A DNA stretch of 64,000 bases, taken from Puccinia triticina (Eukaryota; Basidiomycota; Pucciniomycetes; Pucciniales; Pucciniaceae). The position numbers were made by a program, and so were the translations under genes. The stretch lies in contig NC_070566.1 of assembly GCF_026914185.1 (NCBI RefSeq), forward strand, positions 1,302,001 to 1,366,000, written 5' to 3'. Numbering within the stretch: the stretch's first letter is position 1; each line of letters begins with the position of its first letter. The notes beneath the pieces were generated by a model. The model was not told where the DNA came from. It made no database searches and saw only the letters and a program-made list of their open reading frames with translations. Positions 40,961 to 52,457 of the stretch are shown here, in pieces.

Positions 40961-43900
40961 TGAGTTGCCAGATTCATAATCTAACAATTTGGTGGTTTCT
41001 TGATGTTTCTGCCACTATATCTCAGCACAGTGTGGGAGTTCTTCCATGATATTGGTACCAAAATTATCAAATGCCCCTGAAGATTCATTGTGTACCTTGA
41101 ATGACCACAGAACCCCCAAATGTAGCAGCCACAATGTGATCAGTTGCCAAATATCACTCATTTGGTAGTTTCTTGATGTTTCTGCCACTATGTCTCAGCA
41201 CAGGGTGGGAGTTCTTCGATGGTATTGGTACCAAAATGGTCATATGCCCTCAAACATTCATTGAGTATCATGGATGACCACAAAACCCCCAAATGTAGCA
41301 GCCACCATGTGATCAGTTGCCAAATATCACGAATTTGGTAGTTTCTTGGTGTTTCTGCCTGTATATCTCAGCCCCGCTTGGGAGTTCTTCCATGATATTG
41401 GTACCAAAATTATCACATGCCCCTGAAGATTCATTGTGTACCTTGAATGACCACAAAACCCCCAGGTGTAGCAGCCACAATGTGATCAGTTGCCAAATAT
41501 CACTAATTTGGTAGTTTCTTGATGTTTCTGCCACTATATCTCAGCACAGCGTGGGAGTTATTCAATTGTATTTGTACCAAAATGATAACATGCCCTTTAA
41601 GATCCATTGATTACCTTGGATGACCACAAAACCCCCAAGTGTAGCAGCCACACTGTGATCAGTTGCCAAATATCACTCATTTGGTAGTTTCTTGGTGTTT
41701 CTGCCCCTATATCTCAGGCCAGCTGGGAGTTCTTCCATGATATTGGTACCAAAATGATCACATGCCCTCAAAAATTCATTTGGTACCTTGGATGACCACA
41801 AAACCCCCAAATGTAGCAGCCACAATGTGATCGGTTGCCAAATGTTCTAATTTGGTAGTTTCTTGGTGTTTCTGCCACTATATCTCAGCGCAGCATGGGA
41901 GTTCTTCCATGATATTGGTACCAAAATGATCACATGCCCTCAAAAATTCATTGAGTATTTTGGATGACCACAAAACCCCCAAATGTAGCCGCCACCATGT
42001 GATCAGTTGCCGAATGTCACTAATTTGGTAGTTTGTTGGTGTTTCTGCCAGTCTATCCCAGCCCCGCGTGGGAGTTCTTCCATGATTTTGGTACCGAAAT
42101 TATCAAATTCCCCTGAAGATTCATTGTGTACCTTGAATGACCACAAAACCCCCAAATGTAGCAGCCACAATGTGATCAGTTGCCAAATATCACTAATTTG
42201 GTAGTTTCTTGGTGTTTCTGCCACTATTTCTCAGGCCAGCATGGGATTTCCTCCATGATATTGGTACCAAAATGATCACATGCCCTCAAGGATTCATGTA
42301 TTCCTTGGATGACCACAAAACCCCCAAATGTAGCAGCCACAATGTGATCAGTTGCCGAATGTCACTAATTTGGTAGTTTCTTGGTGTTTCGGCCACTATA
42401 TCTCAGCACAGCGTGGGAGTTCTTCCATGATATTGGTACCAAAATGATTAATCACCGCTGAAGATTCATTGTGTACCTTGAATGACCACAAAACCCCCAA
42501 ATGTAGCATCAACACTGCGATCAGTTGCCAAGTATCACTAATTTGGTAGTTTCTTGGTGTTTCGGCCACTATATCTCAGTGCAGCATGGGAGTTCTTCCA
42601 TGATATTGGTACCAAAATGATCACATGCCCTCAAAAATTCATTGAGTACCTTGGATGACCACAAAACCCCCAGATGTAGCCGCCACCATGTGATCAGTTG
42701 CCGAATGTCACTAATTTGGTAGTTTCTTGGTGTTTCTGCCACTATTTCTCAGGCCAGGATGGGATTTCCTCCATGATATTGGGACCAAAATGATCACATG
42801 CCCTCAAAGATTCATGGATTCCTTGGATGACCACAAAACCCCCAAATGTAGCAGCCACAATGTGATCAGTTGCCAAATATCACTAATTTGGTAGTTTCTT
42901 GGTGTTTCTGCCACTATTTCTCAGGCCAGCATGGGATTTCCTCCATGATATTGGTACCAAAATGATCACATGCCCTCAAAGATTCATGGATTTCTTGGAT
43001 GACCACAAAACCCCCAAATGTAGCAGCCACAATGTGATCAGTTGACAAATATCACTAATTGGGTAGTTTCTTGGTGTTTCCGCCACTATATCTCAGCACA
43101 GCGTGAGAGTACTTCCATGATATTGGTACCAAAATGATTAATCACTGCTGAAGATTCATTGTGTACCTCGAATGACCACAAAACCCCCAAATGTAGCAGT
43201 GACACTGTGATCAGTTGCCAAATATCACTAATTTGGTAGTTTCTCTGTTTTTTTTCGCCACTATATCTCAGTGCAGCATGGGAGTTCTTCCATGATATTG
43301 GTACCAAAATGATCACATGCCCTCAAACATTCATTGAGTATCTTGGATGACCACAAAACCCCCAAATGTATCAGCAACACTGCAATCAGTTGCCAAATAT
43401 CACTAATTTGGTAGTTTCTTGGTGTTTTGGCCACTATATCTCAGTGCAGCATGGGAGTTCTTCCATGATATTGGTACCCAAATGATCACATGCCCTCAAA
43501 CATTCATTGAGTATCATGGATGACCACAAAACCCCCAAATGTAGCAGCCACCATGTGATCAGTTGCTGAATGTCACTAATTTGGTAGTTTCTTGGTGTTT
43601 CTGCCAGTCTATCTCAGCCCCGCGTGGGAGTTCTTCCATGATATTGGTACCAAAATGATCACATGCCCTCAAACATTCATTGAGTATCTTGGATGACCAC
43701 AAAACCCCCAAATGTATCAGCAACACTGCAATCAGTTGCCAAATATCACTAATTTGGTAGTTTCTTGGTGTTTTGGCCACTATATCTCAGTGCAGCATGG
43801 GAGTTCTTCCATGATATTGGTACCCAAATGATCACATGCCCTCAAACATTCATTGAGTATCATGGATGACCACAAAACCCCCAAATGTAGCAGCCACCAT

Positions 43901-44955
43901 GTGATCAGTTGCTGAATGTCACTAATTTGGTAGTTTCTTGGTGTTTCTGCCACTATATCTCAGCGCAGCATAGGAGTTCTTCCATGATATTGGAACCAAA
44001 ATGATCAAATGCCCTCAAACATTCATTAAGTACCTTGGATGACCACAAAACCCCCAAATGTAGCAGCCACAATGGGATCAGTTGACAAATATCACTAATT
44101 TGCTAGTTTCTTGATGTTTCTGCCACTATATCTCAGCACAGCGTGGGAGTTCTTCCATGATATTGGTACCAAAATGATCAAATGCCCTCAAGCATTCATT
44201 GGGTACCTTGTATGACCACAAAACCCCCAAATGTAGCAGCCACAATGTGATCAGTTGCCAAATATCACTAATTTGGTAGTTTCTTGGTGTTTCTGACACT
44301 ATATCTCAGGCCAGCATGGGAGTTCTTCCATGATATTGGTGCCAAAATGATCAAATGGCCCTGAAGATTCATTGTGTACCTTGGATGACCACAAAACCCC
44401 CAAATGTAGCAGCCACAATGTGATCAGTTGGCAAATGTTCTAATTTGGTAGTTTCTTGGTGTTTCTGCCACTATATCTCAGCGCAGCATGGGAGTTCTTC
44501 CATGATATTGGTACTAAAATGATCACATGCCCTCAAACATTCATTTGGTACCTTTGATGACCACAAAACCCCCAAATGTAGCAGCCACAATGTGATCAGT
44601 TGCCAAATATCACTAATTTGGTAGTTTCTCTGTTTTTTTTCGCCACTATATCTCAGTGCAGCATGGGAGTTCTTCCATGATATTGGTACCAAAATGATCA
44701 CATGCCCTCAAACATTCATTGAGTATCTTGGATGACCACAAAACCCCCAAATGTATCAGCAACACTGCAATCAGTTGCCAAATATCACTAATTTGGTAGT
44801 TTCTTGGTGTTTCTGCCACTATATCTCAGCTCAGCATGGGAGTTCTTCCATGATGTTGGTACCAAAATGATCAAATTCCCCTGAAGATTCATTGTGTACC
44901 TTGAATGACCACAATACCCCCAAATGTAGCAGCCACACTGTGATCAGTTGCCAAA

Positions 44956-45849
44956 TTAGTGATATTTGGCAACCATTGACATTGTAGCTGCTACATTTGG
45001 GGGTTTTGTGGTCATTCAAGGTACACAATTCATCTTTGAGGGCATTCAATCATTTTGGTACCAATATCATTGAAGAATTCCCACGCTGCGCTGAGATATA
45101 GTGGCAGAAACACCAAGAAACTACCAAATTAGTGATATTTGGCAACTGATCACATTGTGGCTGCTACATTTGGGGGTTTTGTGTTCATTCAAGGTACACA
45201 ATGAATCTTCAGGGGTATGTGATCATTTTGGTACCAATATCATGGAAGAACTCCCACACTGCGCTGAGATATAGTGGCAGAAACACCAAGAAACTACCAA
45301 ATTAGTGATATTTGGTAACTGATCACATTGTGGCTGCTACATTTGGGGGTTTTGTGGTCATCAAAGGTACTCAATGAATTTTTGAGGGCATGTGATTCTT
45401 TTGGTACCAATATCATCGAAGAACTCCCAGGCTGCTTTGAGATATAGTGGCAGAAACACCAAGAAACTACCAAATTAGTGATATTTGGCAACTGATCAGG
45501 TCATAGGGCTACATTAGGGAGTTTCATGGTAATTTAAGGTACACAATGAATCCTTGGGGACTATTGATCATTTTGAAACCAATATCATGGAATAACTTTC
45601 AGGTTGTGTTGAGATATAGTGGCAGAAACACCAAGAACCTACCAAATTAGTGAGATTTGGCAACTGATGAGATTGTAGCTGCCACATTTGGGGGTTTTGT
45701 GGTCATTTAAGGTACACAATGGATCCTTGGGGGCTACCGAACATTTTGATACCAATATCATGGAAGAACCCCCAGGCAGTGTTGAGATATAGTGGCAGAA
45801 ACACCAAGAAACTACCAAATTAGTGATATTTGGCAACTGATCAGATTGC
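44956..45849. repeat. Satellite block in inverted orientation (about 5 units)
   Basis: From 44956 the same ~172-bp unit reads backwards (AGTGATATTTGGCAACTG). The turning point is a short palindrome TTGCCAAATTAGTGATATTTGGCAA-like at 44946-44972. This is the right arm of CACTA-sat. Confidence 0.9.
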
Positions 45850-46522
45850 AGCTGCTGCATAATGGATGTGACCCCAAAAACATTATTTCTGGGTTTTATA
45901 TTCAGAAAAGTTGTCCAACAAAATTTCATGTGGAAATATTCCTCATTAATCTGTGGTTGATAACAAAAGTAGTTAAAAAAAAGAACCTGACAAAAATATG
46001 CTAACCCATTGTAAACTAATTCCAAAAAGGCCTCCTATGCATGTAGCACTTCAAGTATGATATGCAATATCTTGAGCAAGTTCAACCAACCAAATTAAAA
46101 ATGTGTGCAAGATGGTATCATGAGAGAGGTCAGGGGTCAATGTTTTTCCTTCTTTGAAAAAAAAGTCAATTTGCAGACTTCTGATAACAGATCAATTGTT
46201 GAAGTAAAAAAAAAGAAAACAAAAAATTGAGACCCCTCAGCCACCCTGGATTAATCCTAAAACTTGCAATGTCTTTTTTTCAGGAAGAATTGAATGGTGT
46301 ATGTAGAAATTTATGAATGTTATCAGGCAAAAAAAAAAGATTCCTGTGGCTTGAAGCTAACACAAGGGGAAGGAGAGAGATTATAGAATGGTATTAAGGA
46401 GACATGGAAAACAGACAAAGGTATCAAGATGAATAATAAAAAAAAATTGATCAATATAAATTGATCAATATACGCTATATTGATCAATATACAACATCGC
46501 AAATTCATCCATCTTGGTAGTG
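45850..46522. repeat. Right terminal inverted arm of CACTA-sat
   Basis: Inverse of 15625-16290. Ends CCATCTTGGTAGTG before TSD ATT. Confidence 0.87.
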
Positions 46523-46525
46523 ATT

Positions 46526-48180
46526 CGCCGTGCATTCTGATCGATGTGACATACAAAACAAACCGTCATTGGATGCCGTTGATACATATCAGTGGAGTGA
46601 ACTCGTGCAACCAATCATTCACAATTGCCTTTGTCTTGGTTGCGCTGGAGAAGGACGACGATTTTACTTGGGCATTGCAGCAGCTCAAGCTGGCCCTTGA
46701 ACCACAAATTCCAGAGGTCATCCTGACTGACAAAGAACAGGCCCTCATGAACGCCATCACCTCGATCTTCCCAACCTCTTGCAACTTGCTTTGCCAATGG
46801 CACATGGGTAAGAATATCTATGTTCACTGTTGTCCAATACTCGGCGATGTACAATACTTGCTCTTCCGAAAGCTGTGGAATTTCCTCGTTGTATCCAACT
46901 AATCAGGCTCTTACCAGCAAAAATTTGCCAACCTCGCTGCAAGCTGCACTCCTGAAGTGATGGAATACTTAACAAAGAACTGGACAACCCTCAAGAATCA
47001 ATTTGTTTGGTATCTCATCAGTGATGTCAAGCATTTCGGAAACGTGAATACTTCCAGGGTTGAGAGTTTGCACGCTGCAATCAAGCGGTTCATCCGAGGC
47101 GCCAATTCTTCATTACATACTACGATCTCTGATCTTCATGATGCTCTCGGACATCAGCTCAACAAACTGAAGATAGAATGTGCAACCCAGAAGCAGATAC
47201 ACATAACAAATCTTCCCCCCGTTCTCAGTAAATTGAACGGTAAGACATCTCATCAAGGCATCCAATCAGCACAATGCCACTTAGCTGCAGACAAATCAAA
47301 GTCGCTTGAATGTAAATATTGCTCATTTGAATCACATATGGGAATTCCTTGCTCCCATAAGATGAAGAAGCTTCATTCGGAGGGCAATTTTCTCGATCAA
47401 AATGACTTTCATATCCAGTGGCACTTGCCCAACATTGATGTAAGCTTTAATGCACATCTTGTCTTCACTTATCCGGACCAAGATAACCTGTCAAATGCTG
47501 ATTTATTTGCTCATTTATCTCAAATCTGACAGGATGTTTCTATCCCGGCCCTATCTGAAGCATTGAAAATTCCAACTGACAAAGACCACAAAAAGGTCTT
47601 CTTGCAAGAGGTTTACAAACGATTCCAAAAACTCCCTACACACGAAAAGCCAGATTACATATCCAACTTTGTTCGCTTTTTAGACCAATCTCATTCACTT
47701 GTTCCACTCGGGGAACCAATTGAACAGCCGCACAAAGGCAGACCAAAAGGTTCCTTAAAAAAACCAAAGGAAAAAACAAACAAACCATCACAATCACAAA
47801 ATTCAACTAAGAGGGACCCATTGGCATGGGAGTATCCTCTTGTTAAGAAGAAACGCGGCCGACCTAAGAAGGTTCAAATCACCAATCAAACCAAGCGTGG
47901 CCGTGGACAACCTTGAAAAATAGCAACAGATGACCAAGTTGAATCTAGGAAAAACAGCAAATCAAATGTGGTTATTACTTCAGTCACATTCAATTTTGCT
48001 GTTTGTATGTATTGATTTGTTAATTCAACCCTTTCTTTGAAATACTAGAGAAAAAGGAAGCATAAAATCAAGACGGACGATGAAGAGAGTGCTATTGAGA
48101 CTGACAGTGACTCGGATCAAGAGTCAGAACTTCCAATAGATCCACTCCTGCCGCCAATCAAACCACTTGAGATGGTCACT
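46526..48180 (+). pseudogene. MULE transposase-OTU gene, catalytic core piece
   Basis: It resumes the MULE frame after CACTA-sat. The first catalytic Asp is in LIDVTYKTN, the second in VILTDKEQAL, the CxxH in CQWHMG, and Glu in SRVESLHAAI. A SWIM zinc finger (CKYCSFESHMGIPCSH) lies near 47310-47360. An AT-hook-like region follows (KKKRGRPKK). Intron 47968-48048 (81 nt) leads to an acidic exon (48049-48180) ending KPLEMVT before GTAAGC. Three in-frame stops break it: TAA 46900-46902, TGA 47527-47529 and TGA 47914-47916; each is one C-to-T step from CAA or CGA. The next intron carries a 4.7-kb insertion. Confidence 0.83.
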
Positions 48181-49291
48181 GTAAGCTGACACATCTCTCC
48201 AAGTGTCAGGTCCGGTCTCTTATGTGACACGGAGTTGATGGGCTTTAGGTTCACACTGTAGCGGCTAAGTAGCGGCCAGCGGATAAGGTGTCGCACTATA
48301 GCTTTAAAGCCAGTGGAAAGAAACCTCACCTCGACGCTAGGAAGCGGAGGGGCTAGCACCCTTACTTAAGTAAGGGGACGCGGCGATAAATCAAGCCAAG
48401 CGCCGTTGCTCAAAACAGGTTTACGGAAACTCTGTTCTTCTAGGATACAGGTATGAAGACCTGTACCTAGGAGAATATGTACTCGAAGGAAAAGGGAAAC
48501 TGTAAAGGAAATATAAGGTTAGTAGATTACTAGGAAACCCCACTCACTTTAGTTTAAGTAAGGTCAACGGGTTTGTATGTGTAATAATCTTGGGGGGAAA
48601 GATCCCCCCCTTTTATATTACAGGGACCTGATCCTCCTTCGAGTCAAGGCCCCAGAGGGATCCTTAACTCCAAGGAGGAAGAAGAGGTCCACGGAATTCA
48701 GAGGAGGAATTACAGCAATGCCAGAAAAGCTTGCCAAATTTTGTGGCTGAAATGATTTCTGCATTTCAGCCACAGGCCTGTACAGCTTCACTGTACAGGC
48801 AGACAAAACCCGTTTGGGCAGCTGATTTTGCTTGACATGGGTGCCGGGCCGGGCGAGAGGCGAGGGGGGCAGGGGCAGCGAAGGGCCGGATCGAAGTAAA
48901 ATCACTCCAGGAATCCAATGGTGGGGCCCTCAAGGCCCCAAAGTGGAAAACAAAGAAACTAGGTTTTTTCTTCTGATGGCATTCCTGACATACAGGAGCC
49001 ATACAGGCTTTGAGGCTGAAATCAGCGGTCCAAAAGCTGGCCGCAAGCTTTCCTGGCATTGCTGTACATGAATAATTATGTAATCTCTCTATGTATGGTA
49101 AATCCATAGAGAGATATACTCCATTAGTACAGTATTATTCTCAATCAAGGTAAATACATAATAAGTGTGAAATCATGAAGTTTAGTACATATAAACTAAT
49201 GATTGCAACAAAAGTAATATTATAAGACAACATGAGGACTTGAACACAGGATCTTACACAAGATCTAGGTCACTATTAGGGCAGCCTTTAG

Positions 49292-49630
49292 TGTAAGAGC
49301 CCTGAATGGGGGGCTCTTCACTGGGCAGGTCTGGGGACACTGGGACCGGATTCTAGAACCAAGGTGGGCTGAATTGCAGAGGGGAGCTAGCTCGGGAGAG
49401 ATGACAGATCAATCTCTCTATTAGTTCTACTTACAACAGTCTGGACAGGACGGAGAAGGGTCGATACGGAAGGGAACAAAGGAAAGAAGGGACTGGCTTA
49501 CCTAGCTCGGGAGAGATGACAGATCAATCTCTACCGAGCTAGGAGGGGCGGGGGCGTGGTTGGACTATAAGCTAGGGCGAGTGGAGGCTTGTGATCCTTC
49601 TTGTGACAGCCCCAAGGCGGGGGGGTCACA
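49292..49630 (-). repeat. 3' LTR of G1
   Basis: 339 bp (3' in element orientation). It contains GAGAGATGACAGATCAATCTCT twice-type palindromic stretches around CTAGCTCGG, similar in layout to the LTR of G2. The gag frame ends inside it. Confidence 0.9.
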
Positions 49631-52239
49631 TTCTCCCCTCCTATAAGGAGAGCTGTGTCACGGGCACGGAAGGGTCGGGCAGGCTGGGAGGAGTAGGGCT
49701 GTGGTGCGGGACGCCGGGACGGCATCGCCGTAGGCAGGGCAAGCGAGGGGGGGGCGCGGCGGGGACACGGAACCCCAGTTCGGTACTGACGGCCAGTCGC
49801 AGAGTAGGGGGCGAATCCGGTCGATTTGTGGGCGTCCAGATCGGAGACTCCAGCGCCAGAGACAGTCCGGGCTGGAGGTCGTGGCCAGGTCGCGAAATCG
49901 GGCCGCGATACCGCGGAGAGAGCAGGAAAAACAAGGAAACAGGGGGTGGAACAATGAAGAGGAACAATGAAAGGGGACAGGGGGGGGGATGGGGGGGGAA
50001 GGGGGTAGGGCGTCGGTGGGCGGCGGAACGGAGGTTTATGGGATGGCACTGCGAACAGGCGGCCTCGTAAGCATCTGCCTCTGTGAAGCTGGTGAAGAGG
50101 ACGGGGGGGGGAAGGGGGCGGGGACACATACGGCTCGTCCATTGGGGAGTCGAGGAGAGGGCCGATTTGATCTTCAAGCGCGGTGTGGAACACTTGCTGG
50201 GAGTCCTCAAAGTTAAGCGAGGGTAGCCCCTCGTGGGCTGCGTCAAACTCGGCAACGGCCGCCGCTTCAATGTCGTCGGTGATGATGTCGTTCGTGTCCG
50301 CTGTTGATCGGTGGATGTAACCATCAATCTCCTCCATAGCTTCCGCTGACGCCACGTCAAGAGCGGGGAAGAGGTCGTCTTCAGAAGATTCTACCCCCGC
50401 TACGCCAGCAGGTCGGGAGGTCGCGCGGCCAGCGGTGGACATGGATGGCTTAGTGGACGGCCCGGAGGGGCTGTTCCAAGCCTTGGGTATCGTATAATTC
50501 GGAGGTTTCGGCGGGGTCACGAAGGTGCCGGGCACCACCACGCGGGTTCGGTTGAGGGGGCCTGGGCAATTCCCAGCAGTCGAGCCACAGTGCTGCTTAC
50601 AGAAGTGGCATTTGCCAACGGAGTCGAGGTAGGCGTGTATGCGCCAGAAGAATTCGTCTCTGGAGAGGCCGCCAAACCTAGTCTCGGCCCCGATGTTCTC
50701 ACTAGTGCCGGGGTTAGTTGGGTTGCGGCGTGGGGGGGGACGTGCAGGGAGGACCGCTGCAAACCCTCTGACACGTTTCGCGAAACGAGCGTACTCAAAG
50801 GGTGTGGCTTCGAGGAGCTCAAAGCGGACGACGTCAGCATGGAGCTCGGTAGTTAAACCTAGCGTGATCCACTGCGCAAGGTCTTCGTCCGAGACTTCTG
50901 GCGGGTCGCAATCGAAGTTGATCATGCGTTGAAGCGTCCGGGCCCGTGTTTCGAAGCTAATGAAGGACTCGAGATCTCCCATTTTCAGAAGCCGGATCTT
51001 TGCTTTGAGTTCAAAACGCCAGCGGAGAGGGAGCGCTGCTTGGAAGAGAGCTTCCTTAAACTCCTTCCACGACTTGCCAATGTAGTTCTTTGCTTCGTTG
51101 GAGTAGACCGAGAGTAAATTCGTCTCCTTGATCATTGTCCCGGTCAGGCGAACCTTATCGTCATCATTCAAGACGCCCTTCGTATCGAAGAAGATTTGGA
51201 CGCCGTGGATCCAGGTCAAGAACGGCTCGATTTCGTGGTACGGCCCAACAAAGACGGGCCCGTCGGACGTTCGGAAACGCTGGAGATCAATACGCCTTCC
51301 GTCAAGCGTGGTCTTGGTCGGTGGAGTAACAGGTCTGGTCGCCGTGCGAATCAAGACCCCTTCTAGACGGGCGAAGCGTTCTGCATCCTCGTGTGCTCGG
51401 AGCTCGGCTGACTCCTGCGCTGCGCGCGCTCGTGCTTCTGCGGCTTGCTGCGCTTCGACACTGGCTTGTTGCATCTGGAGGGTGAGTTGCTGCATCTGGG
51501 CGAACATCACAAGGGGGTCGAGGGTCAATGAGGGTTTGGGCGTTTCCCGTACTGGGTCCAGTGTGTTGTTGTTGGACGTCGGATCAGTCGGCCTCTCGAC
51601 CTGGTCATTGGTCGAGGCGTCCCGGTCTGTCGGATCCGAGGTGCCGGCAGGGTTGGCCATCGTCAAGTGGTCAGGGGAGAGGTGCGACGGTCTAGAGCCG
51701 GGGTGGGGTGACTCTCCGGTTGTGCGGTCGTTTCTTTTCACCGGGTCCGTGGGGTTGGGGTTCGCAAAGGATGGTAAGATGGGGCCTGGCAGCTGGGGGC
51801 CCGGCGGGGGAAGAGCGAGCGGGGCAGAGATTAGGGGGTAAAGGGGGGCCGTCGGGGGGGGAGGAATCCGGATCTGGGGCTCTTGGGACACCGTCCAAGC
51901 TCGGACGGCCGGGGCGTTGTCTTCGGTTCCGGAGAATAAAGACGTACTCGACGATCCGCGGAAGCCGATAGCCGGTGGGAGACTCCAGAGATCTGCAAGG
52001 GGACGCAGGGCGGGTTGGGGAGCGGAGGTTTGGACGGACGAGGGCTGAGTAGAGGGGTTAGGGGCACCGGTGTCCGAGGGAGAATCCGTGCCTGACGTCA
52101 CGGGTAGGCTCGCGGCTAGAGCTCTGGATTTAGCTTCCTTCGCGGCCGTGCGTTTGGCTTTGTTGGCTTCTCGGATGATTTTCTCGGTGTCGGTTAGTGG
52201 GAGCAAGCTGTCGGTGGGAATGTTCCGCCTCGTGGACAT
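49531..52239 (-). CDS. Gag-like protein of G1
   Basis: 902 aa from the ATG at 52239 (MSTRRNIPTDSLL); the frame is open further upstream into the LTR, but this Met matches the start of the G2 protein (MTTQN). A Pro/Ser-rich N-terminal third is followed by a Gln/Ala-rich coiled coil (QLTLQMQQASVEAQQAAEA). The capsid-like core runs from FRTSDGPVFVGPYHEIEPFL. A Cys/His motif CHFCKQHCGSTAGNC is not the standard CCHC spacing. The C terminus is acidic, then Pro-rich. The frame is intact. Similar to G2 gag (FRTSDGP, FLTWxxGVxIFF, YLDSVGKCHFCK). It would form particles, but enzymes must come from another element. Confidence 0.85.
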   Translation of the reverse strand: MSTRRNIPTDSLLPLTDTEKIIREANKAKRTAAKEAKSRALAASLPVTSGTDSPSDTGAPNPSTQPSSVQTSAPQPALRPLADLWSLPPAIGFRGSSSTSLFSGTEDNAPAVRAWTVSQEPQIRIPPPPTAPLYPLISAPLALPPPGPQLPGPILPSFANPNPTDPVKRNDRTTGESPHPGSRPSHLSPDHLTMANPAGTSDPTDRDASTNDQVERPTDPTSNNNTLDPVRETPKPSLTLDPLVMFAQMQQLTLQMQQASVEAQQAAEARARAAQESAELRAHEDAERFARLEGVLIRTATRPVTPPTKTTLDGRRIDLQRFRTSDGPVFVGPYHEIEPFLTWIHGVQIFFDTKGVLNDDDKVRLTGTMIKETNLLSVYSNEAKNYIGKSWKEFKEALFQAALPLRWRFELKAKIRLLKMGDLESFISFETRARTLQRMINFDCDPPEVSDEDLAQWITLGLTTELHADVVRFELLEATPFEYARFAKRVRGFAAVLPARPPPRRNPTNPGTSENIGAETRFGGLSRDEFFWRIHAYLDSVGKCHFCKQHCGSTAGNCPGPLNRTRVVVPGTFVTPPKPPNYTIPKAWNSPSGPSTKPSMSTAGRATSRPAGVAGVESSEDDLFPALDVASAEAMEEIDGYIHRSTADTNDIITDDIEAAAVAEFDAAHEGLPSLNFEDSQQVFHTALEDQIGPLLDSPMDEPYVSPPPSPPRPLHQLHRGRCLRGRLFAVPSHKPPFRRPPTPYPLPPPSPPLSPFIVPLHCSTPCFLVFPALSAVSRPDFATWPRPPARTVSGAGVSDLDAHKSTGFAPYSATGRQYRTGVPCPRRAPPSLALPTAMPSRRPAPQPYSSQPARPFRARDTALLIGGENVTPPPWGCHKKDHKPPLALAYSPTTPPPLLAR

Positions 52240-52457
52240 GCAGGTGGTCCAGTCGGTCGAGCAAGTCAGAAAGGCAGGCTGGAAAGTCGGGGCGGATGTC
52301 GGAGGACAGTCGGACGGGCAGGACGGGTGGTTTTTCGGACGATAGGCGGCAAGGCAGACGTTGGTAGGCAGACAGAATGGGGAAACAGACAGGTTACGGG
52401 GTTCGGACGGAGGCGAGTGGCTCGGTAGCGTTGAGGGTTGGTTCAAGAAAAAAAAAG

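Larger units (their letters stand above)
40666..40986 (-). mobile_element. Miniature LTR retroelement (TRIM) with tRNA-like LTRs
   Basis: Two 111-bp direct repeats (40666-40776 and 40876-40986) with TG...CA ends flank a 99-bp interior. The whole is bounded by a 5-bp TSD ATTTG (40661-40665 and 40987-40991) inside one satellite unit. The LTRs differ at three positions. On the minus strand each LTR contains a 70-nt tRNA-like cloverleaf with A box TAGCTTAGTGG and B box GGTTCAAGTCC. The minus-strand interior starts with GATTTACAGTCTTGAGCTC, complementary to nucleotides 22-40 of a tRNA-Tyr, as in copia-type half-tRNA priming. There are no coding frames. It would need another element's proteins. Confidence 0.82.
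39166..44955. repeat. Main satellite array of ~172-bp units (about 32 copies)
   Basis: Direct continuation of 16291-17251. Units share GATCAGTTGCCAAATATCAC, TTTCTGCCACTATATCTCAG and ACCACAAAACCCCC. A higher-order repeat is visible: the variant with TATGTCTCAGCACAGGG recurs near 39824, 40346 and, after removing the LTR insert, at a similar step of about 520 bp (three units). A two-unit repeat recurs near 43430-43910. Frames of 65-76 codons in the units are repeat by-products. Confidence 0.92.
15625..46522. mobile_element. Satellite-bearing CACTA foldback element (CACTA-sat)
   Basis: It begins CACTACCAAGATGG and ends with its inverse (TAGTG), flanked by 3-bp TSD ATT (15622-15624 and 46523-46525). 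It has long inverted arms: about 670 bp of non-satellite sequence at each end (15625-16290 and 45850-46522), then arrays of a ~172-bp repeat in opposite orientation that meet near 44955. It has no evident genes of its own. CACTA-2 (17252-39165) and a miniature LTR element (40666-40986) are nested in it. Without them it would be about 8.7 kb. It is inserted in a MULE exon and splits it cleanly. It is probably a non-autonomous element moved by a CACTA transposase. Confidence 0.88.

Noticed and set aside
39166..45849. Centromeric satellite
   Set aside because: The array is bounded by CACTA termini with a TSD and has an inverted right arm, so a transposon origin explains it; centromere function cannot be judged from sequence.
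49591..51841. Plus-strand long frames opposite the G1 gag
   Set aside because: GC-rich antisense of a well-supported gag; no domain.
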